Assembly (NCBI RefSeq): GCF_000176035.2
Contig: NC_015675.1
Coordinates: forward strand, 2,112,001 to 2,176,000
DNA from: Mesorhizobium opportunistum WSM2075
GTDB lineage: Bacteria; Pseudomonadota; Alphaproteobacteria; Rhizobiales; Rhizobiaceae
Length of the DNA: 64,000 nt
Direction of reading: 5' to 3'
Made by a program: the position numbers and the translations under genes. Of the stretch, positions 19,325 through 27,713 are shown in pieces. The notes below the pieces were generated by a model. It ran no database searches, was not told the DNA's origin, and was given only the letters and a program-made list of their open reading frames with translations. The stretch's first letter is position 1. Every line of letters begins with the position of its first letter.

Positions 19325-20595
19325 CCGAACTTGCCTGGATCAGCTCCGCGATCAGCGCCGCCCGCCCGCAGGCGATGGGAGCGCTGCTGCGCTATTTCCG
19401 CGATCTCGATACCGCGGAGGAAGCTTTCCAGGATGCCTGCCTCAGGGCGTTGAAGAACTGGCCGCAGAACGGGCCGCCGCGCGACCCGGCGGCCTGGCTT
19501 ATCTTCGTCGGCCGCAACAGCGGCATCGACGCGGTGCGCAAGCGCGCCAAACAGGCGCCGATGCCGGAAGAGGACCAGATCTCCGATCTGGAGGATGCCG
19601 AAAGCGATATCGCCGAGCGGCTGGACGGCGCGCATTACCGCGACGACATCCTGCGGCTCCTGTTCATCTGCTGCCACCCTGACTTGCCCGCGACACAGCA
19701 GATCGCCGTCGCGCTGCGCATCGTCTCCGGTCTCACCGTCAAGCAGATCGCGCGCGCCTTCCTGGTCGGTGAAAGCGCCATGGAACAACGCATCACCCGC
19801 GCCAAGGCACGCATCGCGGACGCCGGCGTGCCGTTCGAGACACCGGGCGCGGTCGAGCGCTCGGAACGGCTGGCCGCGGTGGCGGCCATGGTCTACCTGA
19901 TCTTCAACGAAGGCTATTCGACCAACAGCGGCGAGGCGCCAGCCCGTGCACCGCTCTGCGAGGAGGCAATCCGGCTGGCTCGGCTGCTGCTCAGGCTGTT
20001 CCAGGCCGAACCGGAGATCATGGGGCTGACGGCGCTGCTTTTGCTGCAGCATGCGCGCGCGCCGGCCCGTTTCGACGAAGACGGCGAGATCGTGCTGCTC
20101 GAGGACCAGGATCGCGGCCTGTGGAGCCGCAAGATGATCGACGAAGGGCTGGCGCTGGTCGACAAGGCGTTGCGCCATCGCAAGCCCGGTCCCTATCAGG
20201 TGCAAGCGGCGATCGCGGCGCTGCACGCCCGGGCTACGAAGGCCGAGGATACCGACTGGGTGGAGATCGACCTGCTTTACGGCCTGCTCGAACAGATGCA
20301 GCCATCGCCGGTGGTGACGCTCAACCGCGCGGTTGCGGTCTCCAAGGTGAGCGGCCCGGAAGCAGCCCTTGCCATCATCGAACCGCTGGAGCCGAGGCTT
20401 TCCGGCTATTTCCACTTCTTCGGCCTCAAGGGCGGGCTGTTGATGCAGCTCGACCGGGGCGACGAGGCGCGCATCGCCTTCGACCGCGCCATCGCGCTTG
20501 CCAATACGGCGGCCGAAGCGGCCCATATCCGCATGCATATCGACCGCCTGATGAAGGACGGCGCCGTGCGCGCGCCGGCAAAAAAGGCCAACTGA
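19321..20595 (+). CDS. ECF-like RNA polymerase sigma factor with C-terminal TPR-like extension (ECF42 type)
   Basis: A 424-residue sigma-70 family protein. Region 2 (AMGALLRYFRDLDTAEEAFQDACLRALKNWP) and region 4 (PATQQIAVALRIVSGLTVKQIARAFLVGESAMEQRITRAKARI) occupy the first 185 residues; the remaining 240 residues are a helical, TPR-like extension (LNRAVAVSKVSGPEAALAIIEPL). This layout and the coupled upstream DGPF gene are those of the ECF42 group. The ATG at 19321 overlaps the YCII stop. In studied members the C-terminal extension is needed for activity, and no classical anti-sigma factor is present; none is seen here either. Confidence 0.88.
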   Translation: MTELAWISSAISAARPQAMGALLRYFRDLDTAEEAFQDACLRALKNWPQNGPPRDPAAWLIFVGRNSGIDAVRKRAKQAPMPEEDQISDLEDAESDIAERLDGAHYRDDILRLLFICCHPDLPATQQIAVALRIVSGLTVKQIARAFLVGESAMEQRITRAKARIADAGVPFETPGAVERSERLAAVAAMVYLIFNEGYSTNSGEAPARAPLCEEAIRLARLLLRLFQAEPEIMGLTALLLLQHARAPARFDEDGEIVLLEDQDRGLWSRKMIDEGLALVDKALRHRKPGPYQVQAAIAALHARATKAEDTDWVEIDLLYGLLEQMQPSPVVTLNRAVAVSKVSGPEAALAIIEPLEPRLSGYFHFFGLKGGLLMQLDRGDEARIAFDRAIALANTAAEAAHIRMHIDRLMKDGAVRAPAKKAN

Positions 20596-20775
20596 GCTCC
20601 GTCTGCCTGGCTCAATCGTGCAGGTCGGGCTTGGACCATGCCGGGGTGGCGATTTTCCCCCGAAACGCGTAATGCCACGCCATGACCGTGCCCGATATGC
20701 CAGCCGGCACGCGGGTAACGTGGCGCGAAGCTCTGACCGAAGCCATTTGAGCGACGGGATCTGAAAGGGACAAAA

Positions 20776-22290
20776 ATGACGATAGCGAAGGAAACGGCCG
20801 AACTTCTGGCGAAACTGGGTGTCGCCAAGGACGCGCTTGTTGGCGGCGACCTGATCGTGCGCAGCCCGGTGACGGGCGAGGAGATCGCGGCGCTGAAGAC
20901 CATCTCGCCGACTGAGGCGGCCAAGACCATCGATGCCGCGCACAAGGCGTTCCAGTCCTGGCGGCTGGTTCCGGGCCCGAAGCGCGGCGAACTGGTGCGC
21001 CTGCTTGGCGAGGAACTGCGCGCGCACAAGGCCGAGCTCGGCCGGTTGGTGTCGATCGAGGTCGGCAAGATCCCGTCCGAGGGCCTCGGCGAAGTGCAGG
21101 AGATGATCGACATATGCGATTTCGCCGTTGGTCTGTCCCGGCAATTGTACGGCCTGACCATCGCCACCGAGCGTCCGGGCCACCGGATGATGGAAACCTG
21201 GCATCCGCTTGGCGTCGTCGGCGTCATTTCGGCCTTCAACTTCCCGGTCGCGGTATGGTCGTGGAACGCAGCGCTGGCGCTGGTCTGCGGCGACGCGGTG
21301 GTGTGGAAGCCGTCGGAGAAGACGCCGCTGACCGCACTTGCCTGCGAGGCGATCTTCAAGCGCGCCGTCAAGCGCTTCGGCGCGGACGCGCCTCAGGGCC
21401 TGGCGCCGGTGCTGATCGGCGATCGTGCGGTCGGCGAGATCCTGGTCGACCATCCCAAGGTGCCGCTGGTTTCGGCCACCGGCTCGACCCGGATGGGCAG
21501 GGACGTCGGGCCGCGCCTGGCCAAGCGCTTCGCGCGCGCCGTGCTGGAGCTCGGCGGCAACAATGCCGGCATCGTCTGCCCGACGGCGGACCTCGACATG
21601 GCGCTGCGCGCGATTGCCTTTGGAGCGATGGGCACCGCCGGCCAGCGTTGCACGACGCTGCGGCGCCTGTTCGTGCATGACAGCGTCTATGACGCCCTGG
21701 TTCCACGTCTGAAGAAAGCATACGAAAGTGTTTCGGTCGGCAACCCGCTGGAGACCTCTTCGCTGGTCGGGCCGCTGATCGACAAGGCTGCCTTCGACAA
21801 CATGCAGAAGGCCTTGAAGGAAGCGGTGTCGCATGGCGGCAAGGTGACTGGCGGGGCGCGGCTCGAGAACGGTCATCCGGACGCCTACTACGTGCACCCG
21901 GCGCTGGTCGAGATGCCGAAACAGGTCTCGCCGGTGACGGAAGAGACCTTCGCGCCGATCCTTTATGTGATGAAATATTCGGATTTCGATACCGTGCTCG
22001 ACGAGCACAACGCGGTTGGCGCCGGCCTTTCGTCGTCGATCTTCACCCGTGACCTGCAGGAATCCGAGCGCTTCCTCGGGGTTGACGGTTCGGACTGCGG
22101 CATCGCCAACGTCAATATCGGCACGTCGGGGGCCGAGATCGGCGGTGCTTTCGGCGGCGAAAAGGAAACCGGCGGCGGCCGCGAGAGCGGCTCCGATGCG
22201 TGGAAGGCCTATATGCGGCGCGCCACCAATACGGTGAACTATTCCAAGGCGCTGCCGCTTGCCCAGGGTGTCTCGTTCGACATCGATTGA
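20776..22290 (+). CDS. amaB: L-alpha-aminoadipate-6-semialdehyde dehydrogenase (ALDH7 family)
   Basis: A 504-residue NAD(P)-dependent aldehyde dehydrogenase of the ALDH7/AmaB group. Catalytic Cys292 lies in AGQRCTTLRRLF and general-base Glu258 in LELGGNNAGIV; the cofactor region SAFNFPVAVWSWNAALALVCGD and WKPSEKTPLT are typical of antiquitin-like enzymes. The reaction is oxidation of aminoadipate semialdehyde to aminoadipate in lysine catabolism. The gene stands alone between the sigma factor (180 bases upstream) and an opposite-strand hypothetical gene. With gcdH in the same window, lysine degradation is likely, although the two genes are not in one operon. The gene symbol is by family similarity. 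Confidence 0.85.
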   Translation: MTIAKETAELLAKLGVAKDALVGGDLIVRSPVTGEEIAALKTISPTEAAKTIDAAHKAFQSWRLVPGPKRGELVRLLGEELRAHKAELGRLVSIEVGKIPSEGLGEVQEMIDICDFAVGLSRQLYGLTIATERPGHRMMETWHPLGVVGVISAFNFPVAVWSWNAALALVCGDAVVWKPSEKTPLTALACEAIFKRAVKRFGADAPQGLAPVLIGDRAVGEILVDHPKVPLVSATGSTRMGRDVGPRLAKRFARAVLELGGNNAGIVCPTADLDMALRAIAFGAMGTAGQRCTTLRRLFVHDSVYDALVPRLKKAYESVSVGNPLETSSLVGPLIDKAAFDNMQKALKEAVSHGGKVTGGARLENGHPDAYYVHPALVEMPKQVSPVTEETFAPILYVMKYSDFDTVLDEHNAVGAGLSSSIFTRDLQESERFLGVDGSDCGIANVNIGTSGAEIGGAFGGEKETGGGRESGSDAWKAYMRRATNTVNYSKALPLAQGVSFDID

Positions 22291-22664
22291 GACAGTCGGG
22301 GCTTACCCTAGATCAGTGTCGGTGCTCGGCGAGCATGAATCGACACAGGTGGAGGGCGTACACAACGCCGTAACGCTGGACAGTCTTTCGCGCTTGTCCG
22401 GCGTTGGCCTTTCGTAGCGTCTTTTCATGCGGATTTCTCACCGACCGCAACGCCGCACAGGCGGCGGCAATCAAAGTGTCTACCTGCCATGCCGGATTTG
22501 TGCATCTCCCGTATGGGGGATGCCGCCCGGATCATCCGCCTGCCGGAGAGGTGACGCAAGCGGTCCGGCGTTCCACGAAAACGCCGAACCGCATGATCTC
22601 GTTGGTTTGTGGGAGGGAAGCCGTCTCACACTTTTCCTGGAATTGCTTCGATGCCCGATATTGC
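22291..22664. other. intergenic region with a copy of the TTTTCCTGGAATTGCT repeat
   Basis: These 374 bases between two convergent genes contain no credible gene. At 22618-22647 lies a 30-base copy related to the right half of the repeat at 17569-17636, with TTTTCCTGGAATTGCT (22632-22647) identical. No clear terminator for either flanking gene is visible. Confidence 0.55.
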
Positions 22665-23576
22665 TCAATTGCCTTGCGATGGCGGGAAGCAAGCTTTGAA
22701 GGCACCGTCGACGACGGCCAGCTTGGCGGCCTGGACGGTCATGTATTCCTCGTAGAATCCGTGTGATACCCACATCACCGAATGGCCTCGCTGGCCGAGC
22801 CAGCCGATGCTGCCGAGTTCCTCGGCGGTGCGCAGTTTGCGGCCGAGATGGGTCCGCGACAGCTTGAGCCATTTGGCGAAGTCGCCGATCGAAACCACGC
22901 TGGTCGGAATCCGCTCCAGGTCGGCATGGTCGGGATCGATGCCTGACATCAACCAGTCCATGACGATGCCGCCATTGTTGAGCCAGATGAACAGGGAAAA
23001 GGTCTGGTTGGGTTCGCGCACTGGCTTTGAGGCAAGCAGGCCGTCAGCCACCAGGGGCTGCAACGTGGCAAGCATGTCGGGCCGGTCCAGGTATCTGGCC
23101 AGCCGGTCGCCGCCGTCGATATGGTCAAGCGTGCGCAGATGGGCGATCACCCAGCCGGTGAATCTCTCGATGGTGGCCGCCGTCGGTTGCAGGGGATGGG
23201 TGCGACCGTCTCCACCCGCCACATACTCGGCGATGTTGTAGTGCAGCATCTCCTTGATGAAAGCGTCTGCCGTGTTGCGGCTGGCTACCTCGTTCTTGTG
23301 CACAACCTCGATGAAGCGCGATACGGTCAGTTCCTTGCGGCGGTCGTTAGGGTCGCGCCTGAAGTGCATGGCCAGGCCGGCATGACCCATCAGCCAGCGC
23401 TGCTGCGTGGCAAAAATGGACGCCAGCCGCGGGCTCTCCTCATAGATTCGGATCAGCGCCTTCGACTGTTCTTGAACGTAGCGGTGCAGGGCCGGATGTC
23501 GGGCTATGTCTTCCAGATTCAGCGCTGGTCTCCTGATGCTTGAATCAAACTCGCATGGCGAAGTTACGTTTCCCAT
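22665..23576 (-). CDS. hypothetical protein with a possible helix-turn-helix near its C-terminus
   Basis: A 303-residue protein of no recognised family. It is soluble, mixed alpha-helical, with no signal peptide or membrane segment. Residues about 228-265 (SIGDFAKWLKLSRTHLGRKLRTAEELGSIGW) read like a winged helix-turn-helix, so a DNA-binding regulator is possible. The first two thirds (RHPALHRYVQEQSKALIRIYEESPRLASIF and following) look like a helical sensor domain. The gene is monocistronic on the minus strand. Coding quality is good; function is not known. Confidence 0.75.
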   Translation of the reverse strand: MGNVTSPCEFDSSIRRPALNLEDIARHPALHRYVQEQSKALIRIYEESPRLASIFATQQRWLMGHAGLAMHFRRDPNDRRKELTVSRFIEVVHKNEVASRNTADAFIKEMLHYNIAEYVAGGDGRTHPLQPTAATIERFTGWVIAHLRTLDHIDGGDRLARYLDRPDMLATLQPLVADGLLASKPVREPNQTFSLFIWLNNGGIVMDWLMSGIDPDHADLERIPTSVVSIGDFAKWLKLSRTHLGRKLRTAEELGSIGWLGQRGHSVMWVSHGFYEEYMTVQAAKLAVVDGAFKACFPPSQGN

Positions 23577-23872
23577 TTTTCAGTCTTCAACACTTCTGTC
23601 CAGACGTACCAATTGTGGAGAACAGGCCAGCCAAGGCATGGAGCTACGGCGATGGGGCATAGTCCAGTCCGCTAACTGATTGCTATGACTTGGAAAACCC
23701 CTCCCAATGATAGTCAGCCGAACGGCCCCCCGTTGAATTGACCTTCATCAGGGCCAGGCATAGTTTCCGCGTCATTCCGAGCGGCGGGGCACGCCTTTCG
23801 GACATGGGTGCAGACCAGCCGTGGTTTTGACGAGCGATAAGACATCGCCCGGCGGCGAAGCTTTGCCGCGTT
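23577..23872. other. intergenic region, one short palindrome only
   Basis: Nearly 300 bases between two minus-strand genes. A CGGCGAAGC/GCTTTGCCG dyad lies near 23853-23870, just beyond the stop of the small secreted protein, but it lacks a T tract and cannot be called a terminator with confidence. Nothing else is recognised. Confidence 0.4.
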
Positions 23873-24115
23873 CTACTCCGAAATGCGAGTGACTGAGAGG
23901 ACTATCGAAAGAAGATCGTGATTGGCAAAAATGCCGGCAACTCTTGCCTCGACAATCCCCTGCTTGACGCCCTGCAACTGATCCACGACCACTTTTGCCT
24001 CGACAGACATGCCGCTCGGTTCGACCCGGTGGCGATGCACCGCGTAGGCACTCGATAAAGGCATCGCCGCCAGAAGCGATGCGATTGCTATGATCTTCGG
24101 TGTGAAACTGCGCAT
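23873..24115 (-). CDS. small secreted hypothetical protein
   Basis: An 80-residue protein with a Sec signal peptide (MRSFTPKIIAIASLLAAMPLSSAYA, cleavage near AYA-V) and a 55-residue mature part of no known family. The start at 24115 is supported by a GGGAGG ribosome site about 7 bases upstream; the frame stays open 60 bases further but lacks such a site. The mature chain has no Cys and is basic at its start (HRHRVE). It lies alone between a hypothetical gene and the end of the nitrate locus. Confidence 0.6.
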   Translation of the reverse strand: MRSFTPKIIAIASLLAAMPLSSAYAVHRHRVEPSGMSVEAKVVVDQLQGVKQGIVEARVAGIFANHDLLSIVLSVTRISE

Positions 24116-24323
24116 GGTCGCGCCTCCCTTCAGCGGAAAAAGCGGTAAAGGTATCGCTTTCCAATCGCGGGCCATCCACTCCCGTCGCGTCGCGATGATC
24201 CTCTCATCGCCGGCGGTTCGTGGCCCTGTAATCCATATAGAGGGCGTTCCAACTCGTTAGAGGGCAAGGAACGCAAAGTGGACAGCTTGTGATCGGCGGC
24301 CGGTCAAACGCCTTGGACGCAGC

Positions 24324-27164
24324 TCATTCGGCGGCCTGGACGCGGTTGGCCAGGATGATGGCGCGGATCTCGGACCGGCAGGAGCCGCAATTGGTGCCGG
24401 CCTTCAGGGCATCGCCGATGGCTTCGACGGTCGTGCAGCCGGCCGCCACGGCGGTCACGATCTGGTTGACGCCGACGGTGAAGCAGGAGCAGACGGTCGC
24501 GCCGGCATCGGGCCGTTCGGCGCCGGCACGACCGGCGACGATGCGGAAGCGTTCGCGTTGGCCGGCGTGGGATATTTCCAACTGTTCAGCCGCCCAGCCG
24601 CGCGACACAGCGACCGGACCGGGCGCGACGAACAAGGCGCCGGCGAGGTGCTCGCCATCGAAAGCGGCAATGCGATGCTGTCCGGCATCGCGGTCGTGAT
24701 AGGCAAGCATTTCTGCTCGCGGCTCCACACCGAACATTGACCGGGCAAAGCCCGTCCAATCGACCTCCGGCTCGGCGAAAGCAAGCTCGACTCGCCAGCC
24801 ACCCTTGCAGCGAGTTGCCGCCCAATAGGGAGCGGCAATTGCTTGGGGACGTTGCCGCATCACGGCGAAACCAAAGGCCCTGGCGGCAAATTTCTCGATA
24901 TGGGCCGCGACGTGCTTCAGCGCCGGCTGGCCTGAGATTGGATCGGTGAGCGGCGCGGTAAGCGTGTCGAGCCGCCCTTTGGCGGCGAACTGATCGGTCC
25001 AGTGCATCGGCGCGAAGAGGCTGCCACGGCGCTGGCGGGCCGTGATCAGCGCACGTGCGAACACTTCGCCACGCGGGCTGGAGATGCGCACGATGTCGGC
25101 ATCGCCAATGCCACGGTGTTCTGCATCCGCCGGATGGATTTCGACGAAGGGCTCGGCGATGTGCTGGGACAGACGCGGGCTTTTGCCGGTGCGCGTCATC
25201 GTGTGCCAATGGTCGCGGATCCGGCCGGTGTTGAGGACGAGTGGGAAGTCAGGTGTGGTGCGGATTTCCGTGGTGGCGCGGATGGCGATGAAGCGCGCCT
25301 TGCGGTCGGGGGTATAGAAATTGCCGTTGGCGAAGAAGCGGGTGGTGGAGGGGCCAGGTCCAGCTTGAACACCCCCCTCTGTCCTGCCGGACATCTCCCC
25401 CGCAAGGGGGGAGATTGGCAGCTTCGACGCCGGCAGGTTTCCTGCGTCGCTGGTGATTGGCGAAGGCCGCGACAATAGCTGATCTCCCCCCTTGCGGGGG
25501 AGATGGCCGGCAGGCCAGAGGGGGGTGCCTGGGCTCGGCGCTGGCCATTGGAAAGGCGCCAGCGCGTCGTATTCATCCGCATCGACACCCTCATAAGCAC
25601 CAATATCGAAATCCCGCGCGCCATCGTTCTCGAAGCCCGACAGCGCGGCATGCTCGCCAAAAACCGCCGCCGGCGTCTCATGCGCAAACGCTTCGCCAAA
25701 TCCCATCCGACGCGCCACCTCGGCAATGATCCACCAGTCGGGCCGCGCTTCGCCGGGCAGGCTGAGAAACGCGCGCTGGCGCGAGATGCGGCGCTCGGAA
25801 TTGGTGACAGTGCCGTCCTTCTCGCCCCAGGCGGCGGCCGGCAGCCGGACATGGGCGTGGCGGACGGTGTCGGTGCTCACCAGCACGTCGGAGACCACGA
25901 CGAACGGGCAAGCCTTGATCGCGGCCTCGACGGCATCGGCGTCCGGCATCGAATCGACCGGGTTGGTGGCTATGATCCACAGCGCCTTGATGCGCCCGTC
26001 GGCCACGCCTTGAAACATCTCGACCGCCTTCAGGCCAGGCTTTTGCGCGACAGCAGGTGCATTCCAGAAGCGCCGCACGCGGTCACGGTGTTCGGGGTTC
26101 TCGATCTCCATATGGGCGGCGAGCATGTTGGCCATGCCGCCGACCTCGCGGCCGCCCATGGCGTTGGGCTGGCCGGTCACCGAAAATGGTCCGGCGCCCG
26201 GCCTGCCGATGCGGCCGGTGGCGAGATGACAGTTGATGATGGCGTTGACTTTGTCGGTGCCGGAGGACGACTGGTTCACGCCCTGGCTGTAGACGGTCAC
26301 CGTCTTGGCGGTCGCGGCAAACAGGCTGTAGAAACGGACAAGCTCGTCTTCGCCGAGGCCCGTCGCTGCGGCAACGCCCGCCAGATCGAGCGCCGAGGCG
26401 GCGAAAAGCGCTTGTCCGAAGCCGGTGGTGTGCGCGGTGATATAGGCGCGGTCCAGCGCATTGTGCTGGCCGAGCCAGGCGAGCAGACCGGTGAACAAGG
26501 CGACGTCGCCGTCCGCCGCGATCGCCAGGTGCATGTCGGCAATGTCCGATGTCATGGTGCGGCGCGGGTCGACCAGCACGATCTTCATGTCCGGCCGCTT
26601 TTCGCGGGCCGCGGCGATGCGCTGGTAGAGGACGGGATGGCACCAGGCGAGGTTGGAGCCGACCAGCACGATCAGGTCGGCAAGCTCGAGATCGTCGTAG
26701 TTCCCCGGCACGGTGTCGGAGCCGAAGGCGCGGCGGTGGCCGGCGACCGACGAGGCCATGCAGAGCCGCGAATTGGTGTCGATGTTGGCCGAGCCGACAA
26801 AACCCTTCATCAGCTTGTTGGCGAGGTAATAGTCCTCGGTCAGCAACTGGCCGGAGACGTAGAAGGCGACCGCATCCGGTCCGTGCTCGGCGATGGTTTG
26901 CGAGAAGGTCGACGCGACAAGGTCGAGCGCCTCGTCCCAGCCGGCGCGGCTGCCGTGGATTTCAGGATGAAGCAGCCTGCCTTCGAGGTCGATGGTTTCG
27001 GCCAAAGCCGAACCTTTCGAACAGAGCCTGCCGAAATTCGCGGGATGGTCGGGGTCGCCGCGGACGGACACTTGCCCGTCCGCGGCAACCTTCGCCAGCA
27101 CGCCGCAGCCTACCCCGCAATAGGGGCAGGTGGTCCTCACCTCGCGCGCTGCTTCAATGTCCAT
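24324..27164 (-). CDS. nasA: assimilatory nitrate reductase catalytic subunit, with an in-frame repeat insertion
   Basis: A 946-residue molybdopterin oxidoreductase that reduces nitrate to nitrite in the cytoplasm. The N-terminal 4Fe-4S motif is C13-x2-C16-x3-C20 (TCPYCGVGCGV) with the distal Cys in NFGRLCSKGSAL; molybdopterin-binding blocks follow (YSQGVNQSSSGTDKVNAI; INCHLATGRIGRPG), and a C-terminal BFD-like [2Fe-2S] domain (TVCSCFTVGVNQI...GTNCGSCRSE) is present. The start at 27164 lies 2 bases after the nirD stop. Residues about 546-599 are encoded by a palindromic repeat whose other copy is intergenic at 27535-27696; these roughly 54 residues (TPLWPAGHLPRKGGD... PISPLAGEMSGRTEGG) are foreign to the family, yet the frame continues correctly on both sides. 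Whether the enzyme tolerates the loop is unknown. Confidence 0.93.
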   Translation of the reverse strand: MDIEAAREVRTTCPYCGVGCGVLAKVAADGQVSVRGDPDHPANFGRLCSKGSALAETIDLEGRLLHPEIHGSRAGWDEALDLVASTFSQTIAEHGPDAVAFYVSGQLLTEDYYLANKLMKGFVGSANIDTNSRLCMASSVAGHRRAFGSDTVPGNYDDLELADLIVLVGSNLAWCHPVLYQRIAAAREKRPDMKIVLVDPRRTMTSDIADMHLAIAADGDVALFTGLLAWLGQHNALDRAYITAHTTGFGQALFAASALDLAGVAAATGLGEDELVRFYSLFAATAKTVTVYSQGVNQSSSGTDKVNAIINCHLATGRIGRPGAGPFSVTGQPNAMGGREVGGMANMLAAHMEIENPEHRDRVRRFWNAPAVAQKPGLKAVEMFQGVADGRIKALWIIATNPVDSMPDADAVEAAIKACPFVVVSDVLVSTDTVRHAHVRLPAAAWGEKDGTVTNSERRISRQRAFLSLPGEARPDWWIIAEVARRMGFGEAFAHETPAAVFGEHAALSGFENDGARDFDIGAYEGVDADEYDALAPFQWPAPSPGTPLWPAGHLPRKGGDQLLSRPSPITSDAGNLPASKLPISPLAGEMSGRTEGGVQAGPGPSTTRFFANGNFYTPDRKARFIAIRATTEIRTTPDFPLVLNTGRIRDHWHTMTRTGKSPRLSQHIAEPFVEIHPADAEHRGIGDADIVRISSPRGEVFARALITARQRRGSLFAPMHWTDQFAAKGRLDTLTAPLTDPISGQPALKHVAAHIEKFAARAFGFAVMRQRPQAIAAPYWAATRCKGGWRVELAFAEPEVDWTGFARSMFGVEPRAEMLAYHDRDAGQHRIAAFDGEHLAGALFVAPGPVAVSRGWAAEQLEISHAGQRERFRIVAGRAGAERPDAGATVCSCFTVGVNQIVTAVAAGCTTVEAIGDALKAGTNCGSCRSEIRAIILANRVQAAE
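25370..25527. repeat. palindromic repeat element inserted within nasA
   Basis: About 158 bases with inverted ends: the left end CACCCCCCTCTGTCCTGCCGG mirrors the right end CCGGCAGGCCAGAGGGGGGTG with a single mismatch in the outer 21 bases, and each half contains its own hairpin (ATCTCCCCCGCAAGGGGGGAGAT; GATCTCCCCCCTTGCGGGGGAGAT). It is closely related, in the same orientation, to the 162-bp copy at 27535-27696; the central 55 bases are the most diverged. This copy is translated as part of NasA. Confidence 0.9.
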
Positions 27165-27166
27165 GT

Positions 27167-27496
27167 TCAGGCCGCGCGGCTGGCCAGCGCTTCCAGCGCG
27201 ATGAACAGATGTTCGCCTTCCCGTTTCACCGGGATGGTGCGGACCGCGCCCTCGTCGGCGCCGAGCGCCTTGCCCGTCTCCAGCGAGATCACCCAATTGT
27301 GCAGAGGGCAGGTCACCGCGGCGCCATGGACGATGCCCTGGCTAAGCGGCCCGCCTTTGTGCGGGCAATGGTCATCGATGGCATAGACCTGGTCGTCGGC
27401 GGTGCGGAAGACAGCGACCTTGCCTTCAGGCGTGGCGACGCAGCGTGCGCCACGGCGCGGGATGTCGGAGAGGGTGCCGATGGCGATCCAGTTCAT
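27167..27496 (-). CDS. nirD: nitrite reductase small subunit (Rieske type)
   Basis: A 109-residue protein with a complete Rieske [2Fe-2S] motif: Cys-x-His in DDHCPHKGGPL (residues about 43-45) and Cys-x2-His in CPLHNWVI (about 63-66). It is the small subunit that partners NirB in the NADH-dependent assimilatory reduction of nitrite to ammonium. The ATG at 27496 (MNWIAIGTLSDIPRRGAR) is the family start; the frame is open upstream only because it runs into the repeat at 27535-27696. Its stop lies 2 bases before the nasA start, so the two genes are coupled. Confidence 0.93.
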   Translation of the reverse strand: MNWIAIGTLSDIPRRGARCVATPEGKVAVFRTADDQVYAIDDHCPHKGGPLSQGIVHGAAVTCPLHNWVISLETGKALGADEGAVRTIPVKREGEHLFIALEALASRAA

Positions 27497-27534
27497 GTGG
27501 GCGCTCCCGGCTCTGCTTGATGTGTAAATGCCCA

Positions 27535-27696
27535 GGCGCCCCCCTCTGTCCTGCCGGACATCTCCCCCGCAAGGGGGGAGATTGGCAGCTTCGACGGTGG
27601 CATCCAGCTGCCGGCTTTGGAGATTGGCGAAAACCGAAACGACATCCGATCTCCCCACTTGAGGGGGAGATGGCCGGCAGGCCAGAGGGGGGCGCC
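27535..27696. repeat. palindromic repeat element between nirB and nirD
   Basis: A 162-bp element with 34-bp inverted ends (27535-27568 and 27663-27696) that differ at only two positions and start with GGCGCC. Each half holds an inner hairpin around ATCTCCCCC/GGGGGAGAT. It is the intergenic twin of the copy within nasA. Both halves could fold in the nirB-nirD messenger RNA. No gene lies in it. Confidence 0.9.
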
Positions 27697-27713
27697 TCGC
27701 GCAAACATCTCCA

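Noticed and set aside
19273..22008. Open frame of about 900 codons on the minus strand
   Set aside because: Antisense to the sigma factor and the aldehyde dehydrogenase, both well supported; no family likeness of its own.
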